This document shows, piece by piece, positions 52,505 to 61,742 of a stretch of 64,000 nucleotides of DNA. A model generated the notes under the pieces. The model was not told where the DNA came from, searched no databases, and saw nothing but the letters and a program-made list of their open reading frames with translations. The stretch covers positions 682,001 through 746,000 of the forward strand of contig CP073261.1 of the NCBI GenBank assembly GCA_019739335.1, read 5' to 3'. The DNA is from Erythrobacter sp. (lineage in GTDB: Bacteria; Pseudomonadota; Alphaproteobacteria; Sphingomonadales; Sphingomonadaceae). Numbering within the stretch: position 1 is the stretch's first letter; the number at the start of each line of letters is the position of its first letter. The translations under genes and the position numbers were made by a program.

Positions 52505-54160
52505 ATGCGTGAAGGAATAGGTTTTGCAGCCGCCGGATTGGCCGCGCTGGCGCTGGCAGTTCCTGCCTGGGCCGGGCCGACCGCACGGTTCGAATATGTC
52601 GCTTACGAAGGCGAGGCCCAGGCAGTCCCCGCAGGCCAGTTCGCGAATCCCGTCCTGCCGGGTTTCCACCCCGATCCCTCGATCGTGAAAGTGGGGGACG
52701 ATTTCTATCTCGTCACTTCCACCTTTGCCTGGTTCCCCGGCCTGCCGATCATGCACAGCCGCGATCTGGTGAACTGGCGGCAGATCGGCAATGCGATCGA
52801 CCGCCCCGGCATGGTCGATTTCACCGGAATGTCGCTCACCGGCGACGCGCTCTATGCCCCGGCGATCACGCATCACGACGGCATCTTCTACATTTTCAAC
52901 ACCTGCGTGCGATGCGAGGGCAACTTCATGGTCACCGCCAGCGATCCCGCCGGGCCGTGGTCCGATCCGGTCTGGCTGGCGTTTGAGGGTATCGATCCCT
53001 CGCTCTATGTCGACGCCGAAGGGCGCGGCTGGATTACCTACAACGATGCCCCGGTGGGGGAGCCGCGTTACGAGGGCCACCGCGCGATCTGGCTGCGCGA
53101 ATTCGATCTGGCGACCCAGCAACTGGTCGGCGAGCCCACGCTGCTGGTGGACGGCGGGGTGAACCCGGCGGACAACCCGATCTGGGCCGAAGGGCCGCAC
53201 ATCTACAAGGTAGGGGACTGGCACTACCTGCTGGCGGCAGAAGGCGGCACGGCAGACCAGCATTCCCAGACGATCTATCGCAGCCGCGACATCGACGGTC
53301 CTTACGAGTCCGGCCCGGTCAATCCGATCCTGACCCAGCGCGATATGCCGGCGAATCGCCCCGACCGGGTGGAAGCCACCGGCCATGCCGATTTTGTCGA
53401 GCTGGACGATGGCAGCTGGTGGGGGGTATTCCTCGCTACCCGGCCCTATGCCGGGCAGGATACGCTGCTGGGGCGCGAGACATTCCTGCTGCCGGTGGAA
53501 TGGCGCGATGGCTGGCCGATCATGCTCGACAGTGGAGAACCCGTGCCGTTGACCGCCCCGCGCCCGGCATTGGCCCCGTCACCGGGGGCCGATTTCGATA
53601 GCTGGCGCGATGATTTCACCGCTGCAAGGCTTGGGCCGGAATGGCTGCGGATCCGCAACGTGCCCGATGTACAGAACATGGCACTGGAAGGCGGCGCGCT
53701 GATGCTGGCCCCGTCCGGCACCGATCTGGGCGAAGGCGCGATGCCGAGCTTTGCCGGGCAGCGGCTGCGCCATCACGCGGCGAGCTTCACCACCCGCTTT
53801 TCCTTCGCACCGCAAGCAGAGGGCGACTTTGCCGGGCTGGCGGCGGTAGCGAGCGAAGTCGCGTTCGTCAGCGTAGGGCTGATGGGCACGGAGCAAGGCC
53901 CGGTGCTGGCCGTATTGCGCCGCGATGGTGCGGGGATGGCTACCGGCGGCGAAGTGGTGCAATCGGTGCCCTATGCTGCGGGCGAGGTCGAACTGCGGAT
54001 CGCTTTCGACAATGGCAATGCCGACTTCAGCTACCGTGCCCCCGGCAGCGGCACATGGCGCGTGCTGGCCGAGGATGTGGACGTTTCCCACATGGCCTCG
54101 GTGCGCAGCAACCTGTTCACCGGAGTGGTGGCCGGGCCCTACGCAGTAAGCGGCGACTAG
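52505..54160 (+). CDS. GH43 beta-xylosidase/alpha-L-arabinofuranosidase
   Basis: A 551-residue glycoside hydrolase family 43 enzyme. The catalytic base is Asp57 (GFHPDPSI), the pKa modulator Asp164 (EGIDPSLY) and the acid Glu229 (IWAEGPHIYK). A C-terminal beta-sandwich (DSWRDDFTAARLGPEW onward) is the GH43-associated domain. The ATG at 52505 follows GAGAGGAAATTTCGT and gives a Sec signal peptide ending PAWAG; an ATG at 52451, right after the operator, would add 18 residues before the signal and is less likely. It acts on xylo- or arabinoxylo-oligosaccharides in the periplasm. It converges with the GH5 gene, overlapping by 4 bp. Confidence 0.92.
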   Translation: MREGIGFAAAGLAALALAVPAWAGPTARFEYVAYEGEAQAVPAGQFANPVLPGFHPDPSIVKVGDDFYLVTSTFAWFPGLPIMHSRDLVNWRQIGNAIDRPGMVDFTGMSLTGDALYAPAITHHDGIFYIFNTCVRCEGNFMVTASDPAGPWSDPVWLAFEGIDPSLYVDAEGRGWITYNDAPVGEPRYEGHRAIWLREFDLATQQLVGEPTLLVDGGVNPADNPIWAEGPHIYKVGDWHYLLAAEGGTADQHSQTIYRSRDIDGPYESGPVNPILTQRDMPANRPDRVEATGHADFVELDDGSWWGVFLATRPYAGQDTLLGRETFLLPVEWRDGWPIMLDSGEPVPLTAPRPALAPSPGADFDSWRDDFTAARLGPEWLRIRNVPDVQNMALEGGALMLAPSGTDLGEGAMPSFAGQRLRHHAASFTTRFSFAPQAEGDFAGLAAVASEVAFVSVGLMGTEQGPVLAVLRRDGAGMATGGEVVQSVPYAAGEVELRIAFDNGNADFSYRAPGSGTWRVLAEDVDVSHMASVRSNLFTGVVAGPYAVSGD

Positions 54161-55173
54161 TCTTCGGGCAGCCCGAAAGCCGCGCGCAGGCCGGGCAGCC
54201 ATTGCCCGGTCTCCGCATCCCAGAACGGGAAGGTGTTGGCATAGGCCCAGGCGCACATGCCGATGCCGGTTGGGGCGAAGGCCTCGCGAACGGCAGTGTG
54301 GTAGGCGATCCGCTGGTCGAGCGCGGAACCGCCGTCGAATGCGCCCGTCTCGCCCATGAACGGGGTCAGCCCGGTGCGGGCGACATAGGCTTCAAGCTTG
54401 GCGACATCGCTTGCCAGCCGTTCGGCATCGGCGGGAGTGCCGTAGGGACGGGTGCCCGCTTCGGGAACCTGCCCCGCCCAGGTCGCGCCCTGGTGGGTGT
54501 AATCGAACGGCTCGTAGTAATGAAAAGTCGGGTGGACGTTGGGATCGTCGGGCAGTTCGAGCGTTGCCAGCGAATCGATGCCGCTCCAGTTGCCGCCGCC
54601 GATAATCACTGCGCGGGTGGGATTGGTGGCGCGGATTTCCGCCAGTGCGGGGGCCAGCGTGGCGACGAGGTTTTCGTTAGTGAACGCCCCGTGCGGCTCG
54701 TTCTCGGGTTCAAACCAAAGCCGGTCCGAACGATCGGCGAAATGCGCGCCCACCTGCCGCCAGATCGCTGCCAGCTTCGCCGCATTGCCAGCCGGATCGG
54801 CGTGCAGCTCCTCGAAATTGTGGCTGTTGAGCATGACGTTGAGATCGGCGGCGAGCGCGGCGTCGACCAGCTCGCTCACCCGCGCCAGCCACGCCGGATC
54901 GATGGTGTAGTCCGGCCCGTCCCCGGTCTTGTTCGCCCAGCGCACCGGCAGCCGCACGGTGGTGAACCCGGCAGCACGGATGCGGGTGAAATCCGCCGGG
55001 CCAAGCCGATGCGCGCCCCAGTCGTTCTCCTGCGGCGATTCGAGGTGATTGCCGAGATTGATGCAGGTGCCGACCGGCAGCGGCTCCGCCGGAGAAGCCT
55101 GCGCGGCGGCGGGCAGCGGGGCGAGCAGCAGGCTTGCACTGCAGCAGGTGGCAAGCAGGGTTCTCAGCGACAT
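54157..55173 (-). CDS. GH5 endoglucanase-like glycoside hydrolase
   Basis: A 338-residue family 5 hydrolase with catalytic Glu159 (FEPENEPHG, acid/base) and Glu275 (PFMGETGAF, nucleophile), and the NLGNHLESP start of the barrel. A Sec signal peptide ends PAAAQAS near residue 26. GH5 members cut beta-1,4-glucan, mannan or xyloglucan; the subfamily cannot be fixed by eye. It is the last gene of a GH3-esterase-GH5 unit, its ATG sharing one base with the esterase stop. The context suggests a beta-glucan or mixed-linkage polymer rather than xylan. Confidence 0.88.
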   Translation of the reverse strand: MSLRTLLATCCSASLLLAPLPAAAQASPAEPLPVGTCINLGNHLESPQENDWGAHRLGPADFTRIRAAGFTTVRLPVRWANKTGDGPDYTIDPAWLARVSELVDAALAADLNVMLNSHNFEELHADPAGNAAKLAAIWRQVGAHFADRSDRLWFEPENEPHGAFTNENLVATLAPALAEIRATNPTRAVIIGGGNWSGIDSLATLELPDDPNVHPTFHYYEPFDYTHQGATWAGQVPEAGTRPYGTPADAERLASDVAKLEAYVARTGLTPFMGETGAFDGGSALDQRIAYHTAVREAFAPTGIGMCAWAYANTFPFWDAETGQWLPGLRAAFGLPED

Positions 55174-56639
55174 CAGTAAGCCTCCAATCGGGCGCAGATC
55201 GCGGCACGCGGGCGTGCGCTTTCCATCGCGGTTTTAGTTTGGGTGATGAGCAGTTGCCGGGAATTCTCGATCTGCCACGGCTCCCAGCCGGGGCGCGCTT
55301 CGGCAATACCGGCCACGCCATTGGGGTCGCCTGATACGGCTAGCGCCGCCCAGTAGTCCTGCATGAAGGCTTGCGACCCGATCGGCAGGCGTTCGAACAC
55401 CCAGCCGATTTCATAGGCGTGCCGTGTCAGCCCGCCGTCTTCGCCGATATCGAATTCGTAGCGCCAGACGGGCCAGCCGCTCCGCGTGAGCAGGTCCGCA
55501 AGCTGGTCCGCGGGGCAATGGAACAGCACGTCCGAAATGATCCGCGTGCCGATCCCGCCGCGGCGCGGCTCGACCTGCTCGGCGCGGTAGAGCGCGAGCA
55601 TTTCCTCTGCTTCATCGCCGAAATACTGGCGCGCCATGCCGCTTACCGTCGCCTCGTCATCGGGGGCGGAGAATTCCACCCGGTCGGTGCCGATGATGAC
55701 CGGCAGCGGTTCGCGCCCCGCCAGCAACACGTCGGGCGCGGCGGGCAGCACCCTCCCGTCGATCACGGTGCGCAGGAACGGCGTGATCGCGCCGCCGCTA
55801 GTCTCTTCGTAGGCGGGTGTCGCGTCGAGAATTGCCTGCGCCGACATGCCGCGCAAGGTCGCCACGCTGCCGAATTGCGCGCCGACTTCCTCCGCCTCCG
55901 CCAGTGTGCGGAAGGACTGACCGAACCCCGGCGTCCCGCTTTGCAGGATTGCCGCGCCGAACAGGCCTTGCGCGGCGGGCGCGGCGAGCATCAGCGAAAC
56001 GTCCTGCGAACCTGCGCTTTCGCCGAACAAGGTCACCTGCGAAGGATCGCCGCCGAAGCGATGGATGTTGTCGCGCACCCAGCGCAAGGCGGCGATCTGG
56101 TCCATCAGTCCGTAATTGCCGCTGAACCCTCCCTGCTCCTCGCTCAGTTCCGGATGGGCGAGGAAGCCGAGCACGCCGAGCCGGTACTGGATGCCGACCA
56201 CCACCACGCCCTGCCGCGTCAGGTCCGAATCCGCCGGGCCGCCCGATGCGCCGGAGCGGTTCGAACCGCCATGGATCCACACCATCACCGGGCGCACGCC
56301 TTCGAGCGAGGGCGTGCGGACATCGAGCGTCAGGCAATCCTCGTCCCAGTCCGCCGCCTGCGCCGCGTTCCAGCCTTCGGAGTATTGCGGGCAGGCAGGC
56401 GCATTTTCCATGCCGTCGCGCACGCCCTGCCAGTCGGTGACCGGCTGCGGCGGCTGCCAGCGCAGATCGCCCGTGGGCGCGGCGGCGAAGGGAATGCCGC
56501 GAAACACCAGGCTGTCCGGCTCGACTGTGCCGCGCACCGTGCCCCCCGGCACTTCGACTTGCACCGTTTCCTGCGCGCAGGCCGCCAGCGACCCCAGTCC
56601 GAAGGCACTGGCCGCCAGCACGGCAAACAGCCGCATCAT
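55173..56639 (-). CDS. Type B carboxylesterase, predicted lipoprotein
   Basis: A 488-residue carboxylesterase/lipase-family (COesterase) protein. The nucleophile is Ser208 in the elbow FGESAGS; the oxyanion hole is WIHGGSN, and the N-terminal VEVPGGTVRG and EDCLTLDV are typical. A lipobox (SLAAC, Cys21) predicts a membrane-anchored enzyme. The ATG at 56639 gives an ATGA overlap with the GH3 stop; a TTG at 56645 would add two residues. In this setting it may remove acyl or aromatic esters from plant polysaccharide, which is inference from neighbours. Confidence 0.87.
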   Translation of the reverse strand: MMRLFAVLAASAFGLGSLAACAQETVQVEVPGGTVRGTVEPDSLVFRGIPFAAAPTGDLRWQPPQPVTDWQGVRDGMENAPACPQYSEGWNAAQAADWDEDCLTLDVRTPSLEGVRPVMVWIHGGSNRSGASGGPADSDLTRQGVVVVGIQYRLGVLGFLAHPELSEEQGGFSGNYGLMDQIAALRWVRDNIHRFGGDPSQVTLFGESAGSQDVSLMLAAPAAQGLFGAAILQSGTPGFGQSFRTLAEAEEVGAQFGSVATLRGMSAQAILDATPAYEETSGGAITPFLRTVIDGRVLPAAPDVLLAGREPLPVIIGTDRVEFSAPDDEATVSGMARQYFGDEAEEMLALYRAEQVEPRRGGIGTRIISDVLFHCPADQLADLLTRSGWPVWRYEFDIGEDGGLTRHAYEIGWVFERLPIGSQAFMQDYWAALAVSGDPNGVAGIAEARPGWEPWQIENSRQLLITQTKTAMESARPRAAICARLEAY

Positions 56640-59152
56640 TCGCAAGCCAGCACCTGCTCGGCGTCCATGCCCAGACGCACTTCGGCCAGGCTCACATCAC
56701 CCGCCCCGGTGCCGGAAAGCACGAAAGGCGTCTGCATCTGCGTCACGTCCACGCCTTGATCGCGGAAGCATTTGAGCGGAATGCCGTAGCGCACGAAACC
56801 CTGCCCTTCGGCAATGCCCAGCGCGCGCGTGCCCAGATTGCCCGCAGCATCGCGCATCCCGATCGCGGCGTTATCCGGCAGGTCCGTCGCGTTCATTGTG
56901 AACAGCAGCAGGATATCGGCATTGGTCTCGCGGCTGAGATCGACCGGTTCGAAGGTGCCCAGCGTGATCGTGGTAGCGCCGGGGCCGCTCAGTTCGAACC
57001 GCCGCGCGCCTTCCTGCACCACGTGGTTGACCGCCGAGATATCCACCCGCCCGCCGAGCACTTCGACCGGCACGGTAGTGATCCGCGTCTGGCTGCTCGG
57101 CTGTGCCGGATCGCCGACGTTCAGCGACCAGCTCGCCGCCGGAACGCCAGCAGCAAACCAGGTCCGCTCGTCGCCACCTGCCGCAACATTGGTGTTCTCC
57201 GGCAGCGGCGTCCACGCCACTTGCGGCGAGGCATAGCTGAGCCCGTCGCCGAAGCGGAACAGCGCGCCGTCCTCCATCCGCGCTGTCATGGGCCAGTCGG
57301 TCGGCAGGCGCCCGGTGAACTCGTGTCGCGGATTGCCCGCCGCATCGCCCACCAGCACATCGGCAATCCCGCCGCCTTCGCTGCCGGGGAGCCATGCCAC
57401 CACGAAAGCATCGGCATCGTTAAAAGCCGGGTTCACATAGAGCGGCCGCCCGGTAATCATCACCGCCACCACCGGAATGCCCTGCTCGCGCAGCCGCTGC
57501 ATCGTTTGCCACGGGCCGGTGAGCGCCTCATCGAGCTGCAGCGTGGCCCGGTCTCCCTGGAATTCGGCGTAGGGCGTTTCGCCGAACACCACCACCGCCA
57601 CGTCTGGCCGCCGGGTGAAGCTGCCGTCGGGCGACAGCTCCGCCGACCCGCCGCCTTCGGTCATCGCTGCAGACAAACCGTCCCAGATCGAGGTCGCGCC
57701 GGGGAAATGCTCGTCGGTCAGCCCGGTACCCTGCCAAGTGATCGTCCAGCCGCCTGACTGGCGGCCGATATCGTCCGCGCCCTCGCCCGCCACCAGCAGG
57801 CGGCTGCCCGCCGCGATCGGCAGGGTGGACTGGTTCTTCAGCAGCACCAGCGACTGGCGCACGGCCTCGCGCGCCACTTCGCGGTGCTCTGGCGCGCCGA
57901 GCAATTCGTATTGCCCCGCCAATGGCCGCGTGCTCGGTGCGCCATGATCGAACAGGCCGAGCCGTAGCTTGACCCGCAGGATCCGCGCCACCGCATCGTC
58001 CACCCGCGCCATCGGCACTTCGCCGCTTCGGGTGCGCGCGAGCAGGTCTGCATAAACATCGCGCCAGGTATCGGGCGCCATGTACATGTCGATCCCCGCC
58101 AGCAGCGCCTGCGGGCAGCTTTCGTTGGTGCAACCCGCGACTTGCCCGTGGGCGTTCCAGTCGGAAACGACGAAGCCGCCGAAATCCATCCGGTCCTTCA
58201 GCACGCCAGTAAGCAGCGACTCGTTGCCGGTCATCTTCACGCCCTGCCAGCTGGAGAAGCTGGCCATCACCGTCGCCACGCCGCCTTCGATCGCCGGACC
58301 GTAGGGCGCGCCGTGAATGTCGCGCAGGTCTTCCTCGCTGATCGACGAATCGCCCTGGTCGACGCCGTTGTCGGTGCCGCCATCGGCAAGGAAATGCTTG
58401 GTCGAAGCGAGCACATAGGGGCCGGAAAGCAGGTCGGTATTGTCCGGATTACCCTGCAAGCCCTGCAACAGCGCGCCGACATAGCTGGCGACGAGTTCGG
58501 GGTCCGACGAATAGCCTTCATAGGCGCGGCCCCACCGGAAATCCTGCGGCACGGCCACGGTAGGCGCGAAGGTCCATTCCTGCCCGGTCACGCGGATTTC
58601 GGTGGCAGTGACGCGGCCGATCTGTTCGATCAGGGCCGGATTGTGCGCGGCTCCCAGCCCGATATTGTGCGGGAAAATAGTCGCGCCGATGATGTTCGAA
58701 TGGCCGTGCACCGCATCGGTGCCCCAAAGCATCGGAATGCCCACGCCGCCGTCGCTCGTATCGACAGAGGCATTGTAAAACGCATCCGCCGCCGCCAGCC
58801 AGTCGGGCGCGGGGGAGAAGTCGTTGCCGTTGGGGCCGGAATTGCCGCCGACGAGGATCGAACCGAGGTGATACTCGCGCATATCCTCCGGCGTGACGCA
58901 GCACAGGTCCGCCTGCACCAGCTGGCCGATCTTCTCTTCCAGTGTCATGCTGGCGAGCAGCTGCGCGATCCGCGCTTCGTGTTCCGGATTGACCGTGACA
59001 GGATATTCGTAGGCAGGCCAGATCTCCGGATTGGCGACTCCGGCTCCACTGGCGGGCAGCGCGGCAGTGCTGGCGGTATCGCCTGGCGGAACCGTTGCGC
59101 AAGCGGCCAGCGCCAGCGCGGGCAGGCAAGCAAAAGCCGGTTTGAACCTCAT
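56636..59152 (-). CDS. GH3 exo-beta-glucanase/beta-glucosidase (ExoP-like), lipoprotein
   Basis: An 838-residue family 3 hydrolase of the longer type related to marine ExoP and plant exo-1,3/1,4-beta-glucanases. The nucleophile is Asp331 (FVVSDWNAHG); GTDAVHGHSN, VPQDFRWGR and LASTKHFLADGGT are family blocks, and a C-terminal beta-sandwich follows the second domain. The ATG at 59152 follows GGAGAGGGTT. A lipobox (ALAAC, Cys18) predicts a lipid anchor. It begins the GH3-esterase-GH5 unit. A separate palindrome lies upstream, so its regulator is probably not the xylose LacI. Confidence 0.92.
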   Translation of the reverse strand: MRFKPAFACLPALALAACATVPPGDTASTAALPASGAGVANPEIWPAYEYPVTVNPEHEARIAQLLASMTLEEKIGQLVQADLCCVTPEDMREYHLGSILVGGNSGPNGNDFSPAPDWLAAADAFYNASVDTSDGGVGIPMLWGTDAVHGHSNIIGATIFPHNIGLGAAHNPALIEQIGRVTATEIRVTGQEWTFAPTVAVPQDFRWGRAYEGYSSDPELVASYVGALLQGLQGNPDNTDLLSGPYVLASTKHFLADGGTDNGVDQGDSSISEEDLRDIHGAPYGPAIEGGVATVMASFSSWQGVKMTGNESLLTGVLKDRMDFGGFVVSDWNAHGQVAGCTNESCPQALLAGIDMYMAPDTWRDVYADLLARTRSGEVPMARVDDAVARILRVKLRLGLFDHGAPSTRPLAGQYELLGAPEHREVAREAVRQSLVLLKNQSTLPIAAGSRLLVAGEGADDIGRQSGGWTITWQGTGLTDEHFPGATSIWDGLSAAMTEGGGSAELSPDGSFTRRPDVAVVVFGETPYAEFQGDRATLQLDEALTGPWQTMQRLREQGIPVVAVMITGRPLYVNPAFNDADAFVVAWLPGSEGGGIADVLVGDAAGNPRHEFTGRLPTDWPMTARMEDGALFRFGDGLSYASPQVAWTPLPENTNVAAGGDERTWFAAGVPAASWSLNVGDPAQPSSQTRITTVPVEVLGGRVDISAVNHVVQEGARRFELSGPGATTITLGTFEPVDLSRETNADILLLFTMNATDLPDNAAIGMRDAAGNLGTRALGIAEGQGFVRYGIPLKCFRDQGVDVTQMQTPFVLSGTGAGDVSLAEVRLGMDAEQVLACE

Positions 59153-59211
59153 AACCCTCTCCATTTTCCGTCCGCCTTGAGTGAACGATCACAATGGCGG
59201 AATTCCTTGAC

Positions 59212-59225
59212 TGACATCGCTGTCA
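59212..59225. promoter_or_regulatory. Candidate operator TGACATCGCTGTCA
   Basis: A near-perfect palindrome (TGACA-TCGC-TGTCA; arms fully symmetric) 60 bp upstream of the GH3 start and 16 bp downstream of the halogenase stop. Its symmetry and central CG suggest a second LacI-type regulator that is outside the window. Confidence 0.6.
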
Positions 59226-59241
59226 TAAGTGGTCGAAGAGG

Positions 59242-60732
59242 TCAATCCCTCTCGGTCCGGCAATAGCTGTCGATCACTTCCCGGTGGCTCGCCATCGTGG
59301 CCAGTTGTGCGGCGATCCGCTGGCGCAGGCCGTCGAGCGACGCGCGCAGTTTTTCATCGCTCACCAGCCTTGCGAGGCGGTGCCAGCCAGCGGGTTGCAG
59401 GTTCTGGCCGAGCATCACCTGCGCCCAGCTATCCACCCGGAACAGGTCGTCCGCCGCCTGCCACGCTTCCGCGCTTTCGGCGAAAAGGTCGATCCGCTCC
59501 TGCAAGGTATCGGGCACCGCCATCGCCGCCATGTCGCGCCAGAACGGCGTGTCGGTCCGCTGGGTCAGCTTGTAATGCAGGATGACGAAATCGCGCACCC
59601 TGTCGATCTCGGCATCGGCCATGCGGTTGTAGCGGGCGCGTTGCGCGTGGCTCGCGGGGCCGAAGGGGAATTGCTGGATCAGCCGCGTTACCCCCGCCAT
59701 GAACAGGTGGATGCTGGTCGATTCGAGCGGCTCGACAAAGCCGGAGGACAGCCCAAGTGCGACCACGTTGCGCTCCCAAACCCGCCGCCGCTTGCCGGTG
59801 GTGAAGCGGACCAGCCGCGGCTCGGTCAGCAGTTCGCCCTCGACGCTTCCGAGCAACAGTTCGCGCGCCGCGTCGGGTTCCATATGCCGGCTGGTGAAGA
59901 CGCAGCCGTTGCCCATGCGGTGTTGCAAGGGGATGCGCCACTGCCACCCTGCGCCGTGCGCAATCGCGCGGGTATAGGGCACCGGATCGCCCGCCTGCCG
60001 GGTCTGCACGGCGAAAGCGCCGTCCATCGGCAGCCAGTGGCTCCAGTCCTCGAAACCCTCCTGCAACTCGCCTTCGATCAGCAGCGCGCGAAAGCCGGTG
60101 CAGTCGATGAACAGATCGCCTTCCAACCGCTCACCGCTGTCGAGCAGCAGCGCCGAGACATCGCCGCTTTCGCCGTGACGTTCTACCGAGGCGATCTTTC
60201 CCTCAATGCGCACCGCACCTTCGGCCTCGGCAATCTGGCGCAGGAACGCGGCATAGCGCCCGGCATCGAGATGATAGGCGTAGTTGGTCGCCGCCTCGCC
60301 CTCGAGTGCCAGCTTGCCCGCCAGCGCCGCCTCGTGTTCCAGGCAGTATGCGCCCACCGGCTCGGCAAAGCCGCGCGCGCGCGCTTCGAGCCAGAAATGC
60401 TGGAATTCGGCCACCCAGGTCTTCATCGGCACGGAGCCAAACGAATGGATGTAGCTGTCGCCCAGCTGGCCCCAGTCGTCGAAACGGATACCCAGTTTGA
60501 AGGTCGCCCCGGTGGCGCGCATGAAGGCGGCTTCGTCGATCCGCAACAGCTGGTGGAACGAGCGCGCGGTTGGGATGGTCGCTTCGCCCACACCGACGGT
60601 GCCGATGGCATCGCTTTCCACCAGCGTCACCTGCACCAGCGAGCCGAGTTGGCGCTGGATCGCGGCGGCGGCGATCCAGCCGGCGGTGCCGCCGCCTGCG
60701 ATTACCACCCTGACCGGCTGGTCCACGCTCAC
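59242..60732 (-). CDS. Flavin-dependent tryptophan halogenase homologue 4
   Basis: A 496-residue halogenase homologue with GGGTAGW (13-19), VGEAT (48-52), Lys79 in ATFKLG, WQWRIP (263-268) and GFVEPLEST near 339. It keeps all catalytic positions. It differs from the other three around residues 95-150 (SFGSVPMKTWVAEF; CLEHEAALAGKLALEG), so its acceptor may differ. The start is GTG at 60732, overlapping the cupin-like stop (GTGA); GTG at 60726 is an alternative. It is the last gene of TonB receptor-SapC-cupin-halogenase. Confidence 0.87.
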   Translation of the reverse strand: MSVDQPVRVVIAGGGTAGWIAAAAIQRQLGSLVQVTLVESDAIGTVGVGEATIPTARSFHQLLRIDEAAFMRATGATFKLGIRFDDWGQLGDSYIHSFGSVPMKTWVAEFQHFWLEARARGFAEPVGAYCLEHEAALAGKLALEGEAATNYAYHLDAGRYAAFLRQIAEAEGAVRIEGKIASVERHGESGDVSALLLDSGERLEGDLFIDCTGFRALLIEGELQEGFEDWSHWLPMDGAFAVQTRQAGDPVPYTRAIAHGAGWQWRIPLQHRMGNGCVFTSRHMEPDAARELLLGSVEGELLTEPRLVRFTTGKRRRVWERNVVALGLSSGFVEPLESTSIHLFMAGVTRLIQQFPFGPASHAQRARYNRMADAEIDRVRDFVILHYKLTQRTDTPFWRDMAAMAVPDTLQERIDLFAESAEAWQAADDLFRVDSWAQVMLGQNLQPAGWHRLARLVSDEKLRASLDGLRQRIAAQLATMASHREVIDSYCRTERD

Positions 60733-61742
60733 CGCTGGAGCTTCCGCAGGACCTGCGCCCGCAATCGCCGCGCTGCGCCGGGATCGAGCGGGGCGAGCGG
60801 CCCTTGCGCATGCTCCGGCAGGTGCGCGCGCGGCAGGTCGGGATCGCCGAACAGGTAATAATCGAACAGCGCCCGCCACGCCTGCCGCTCCTGCTCGGGC
60901 CTTTCGCGCAGGGAGAGGAGGCCATGCAGAAGGGTGGTCTGCGGGCTGTCGATGTGCGCCGGAACGCTGTTCCACCAGTAGTTTACCAGCACGTTGAACG
61001 GTGCCAGCGCCTCGACGCAGTGCCACCACATCGCCGGATAGATCAGCACGTCGCCCGGTTCCATCTCCGCCACCTGCGCATTTTCCAGCGCTTCGGCAAA
61101 GCGCGGGAAGCGGTCGAGATCGGGCGCGGCGAGATCGACCATCGAGACGACCTGCCCGGCGGGCGTCGGCTCCAGCGGGCCGGGATAGAGATTGGCCACC
61201 TGATCGGGCGGAAACAGCGTGAACCGCCGCTGCCCGACGGCACAGACGGCGATGTTGTGCGAGTAGTCGTAATGCGCCGAAGCCGTGGTGCGATTGCCGA
61301 TCCACAGGCTGGCGAGGCCGGGTTGTTCCACCAACATCGGGTGGATTGCCGCCAGATCGAAGCCGTTGGCAGCGGTGAAGCCGGGGAAATAAAGGCCGAT
61401 ATCGGTCGACCCGACATAGACCGGATCGCTACCTGCCAGCAGGTCATCCAGCACCTGCGCCAGCGGTTCGCGGGTGCCGGTGAAGTTGAAGCCGTCGAGC
61501 GCATCGTTGTAGTGAAACCGCCCCCGCATCGCGGCATCGCCGCGATAGACGGTGACGGGACCGCCGTTGCTGTAGCGGCGCAGGAGGTCGGCGGCAGACT
61601 TGGCCGATTTGCGCCCTGCTTCGACCAGTTCCCAGTTGCTAGCCGCGCCTTTGAACAGCAGGGGCTTGGCTTCGGCTACAGTGGCTTCCCACCCCGCGCC
61701 GCTAGGCAACCGACCGTCCTGCTGTTCTACCGCGATGACCAT
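60729..61742 (-). CDS. Cupin-like/JmjC-type 2OG-Fe(II) oxygenase homologue 2
   Basis: A 337-residue cupin_8 protein, paralogous to the one at 25210 and of identical length. Iron ligands are His157 and Asp159 (SAHYDYSHN) and His241 (MWWHCVEA); QRRFTLFPPDQVANLYPGP repeats the block seen in the other copy. It may hydroxylate a protein or metabolite. It is flanked by SapC (ATG shares one base with the SapC stop) and a halogenase (GTGA overlap). The long open frame upstream overlaps SapC and is not used. Confidence 0.85.
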   Translation of the reverse strand: MVIAVEQQDGRLPSGAGWEATVAEAKPLLFKGAASNWELVEAGRKSAKSAADLLRRYSNGGPVTVYRGDAAMRGRFHYNDALDGFNFTGTREPLAQVLDDLLAGSDPVYVGSTDIGLYFPGFTAANGFDLAAIHPMLVEQPGLASLWIGNRTTASAHYDYSHNIAVCAVGQRRFTLFPPDQVANLYPGPLEPTPAGQVVSMVDLAAPDLDRFPRFAEALENAQVAEMEPGDVLIYPAMWWHCVEALAPFNVLVNYWWNSVPAHIDSPQTTLLHGLLSLRERPEQERQAWRALFDYYLFGDPDLPRAHLPEHAQGPLAPLDPGAARRLRAQVLRKLQR

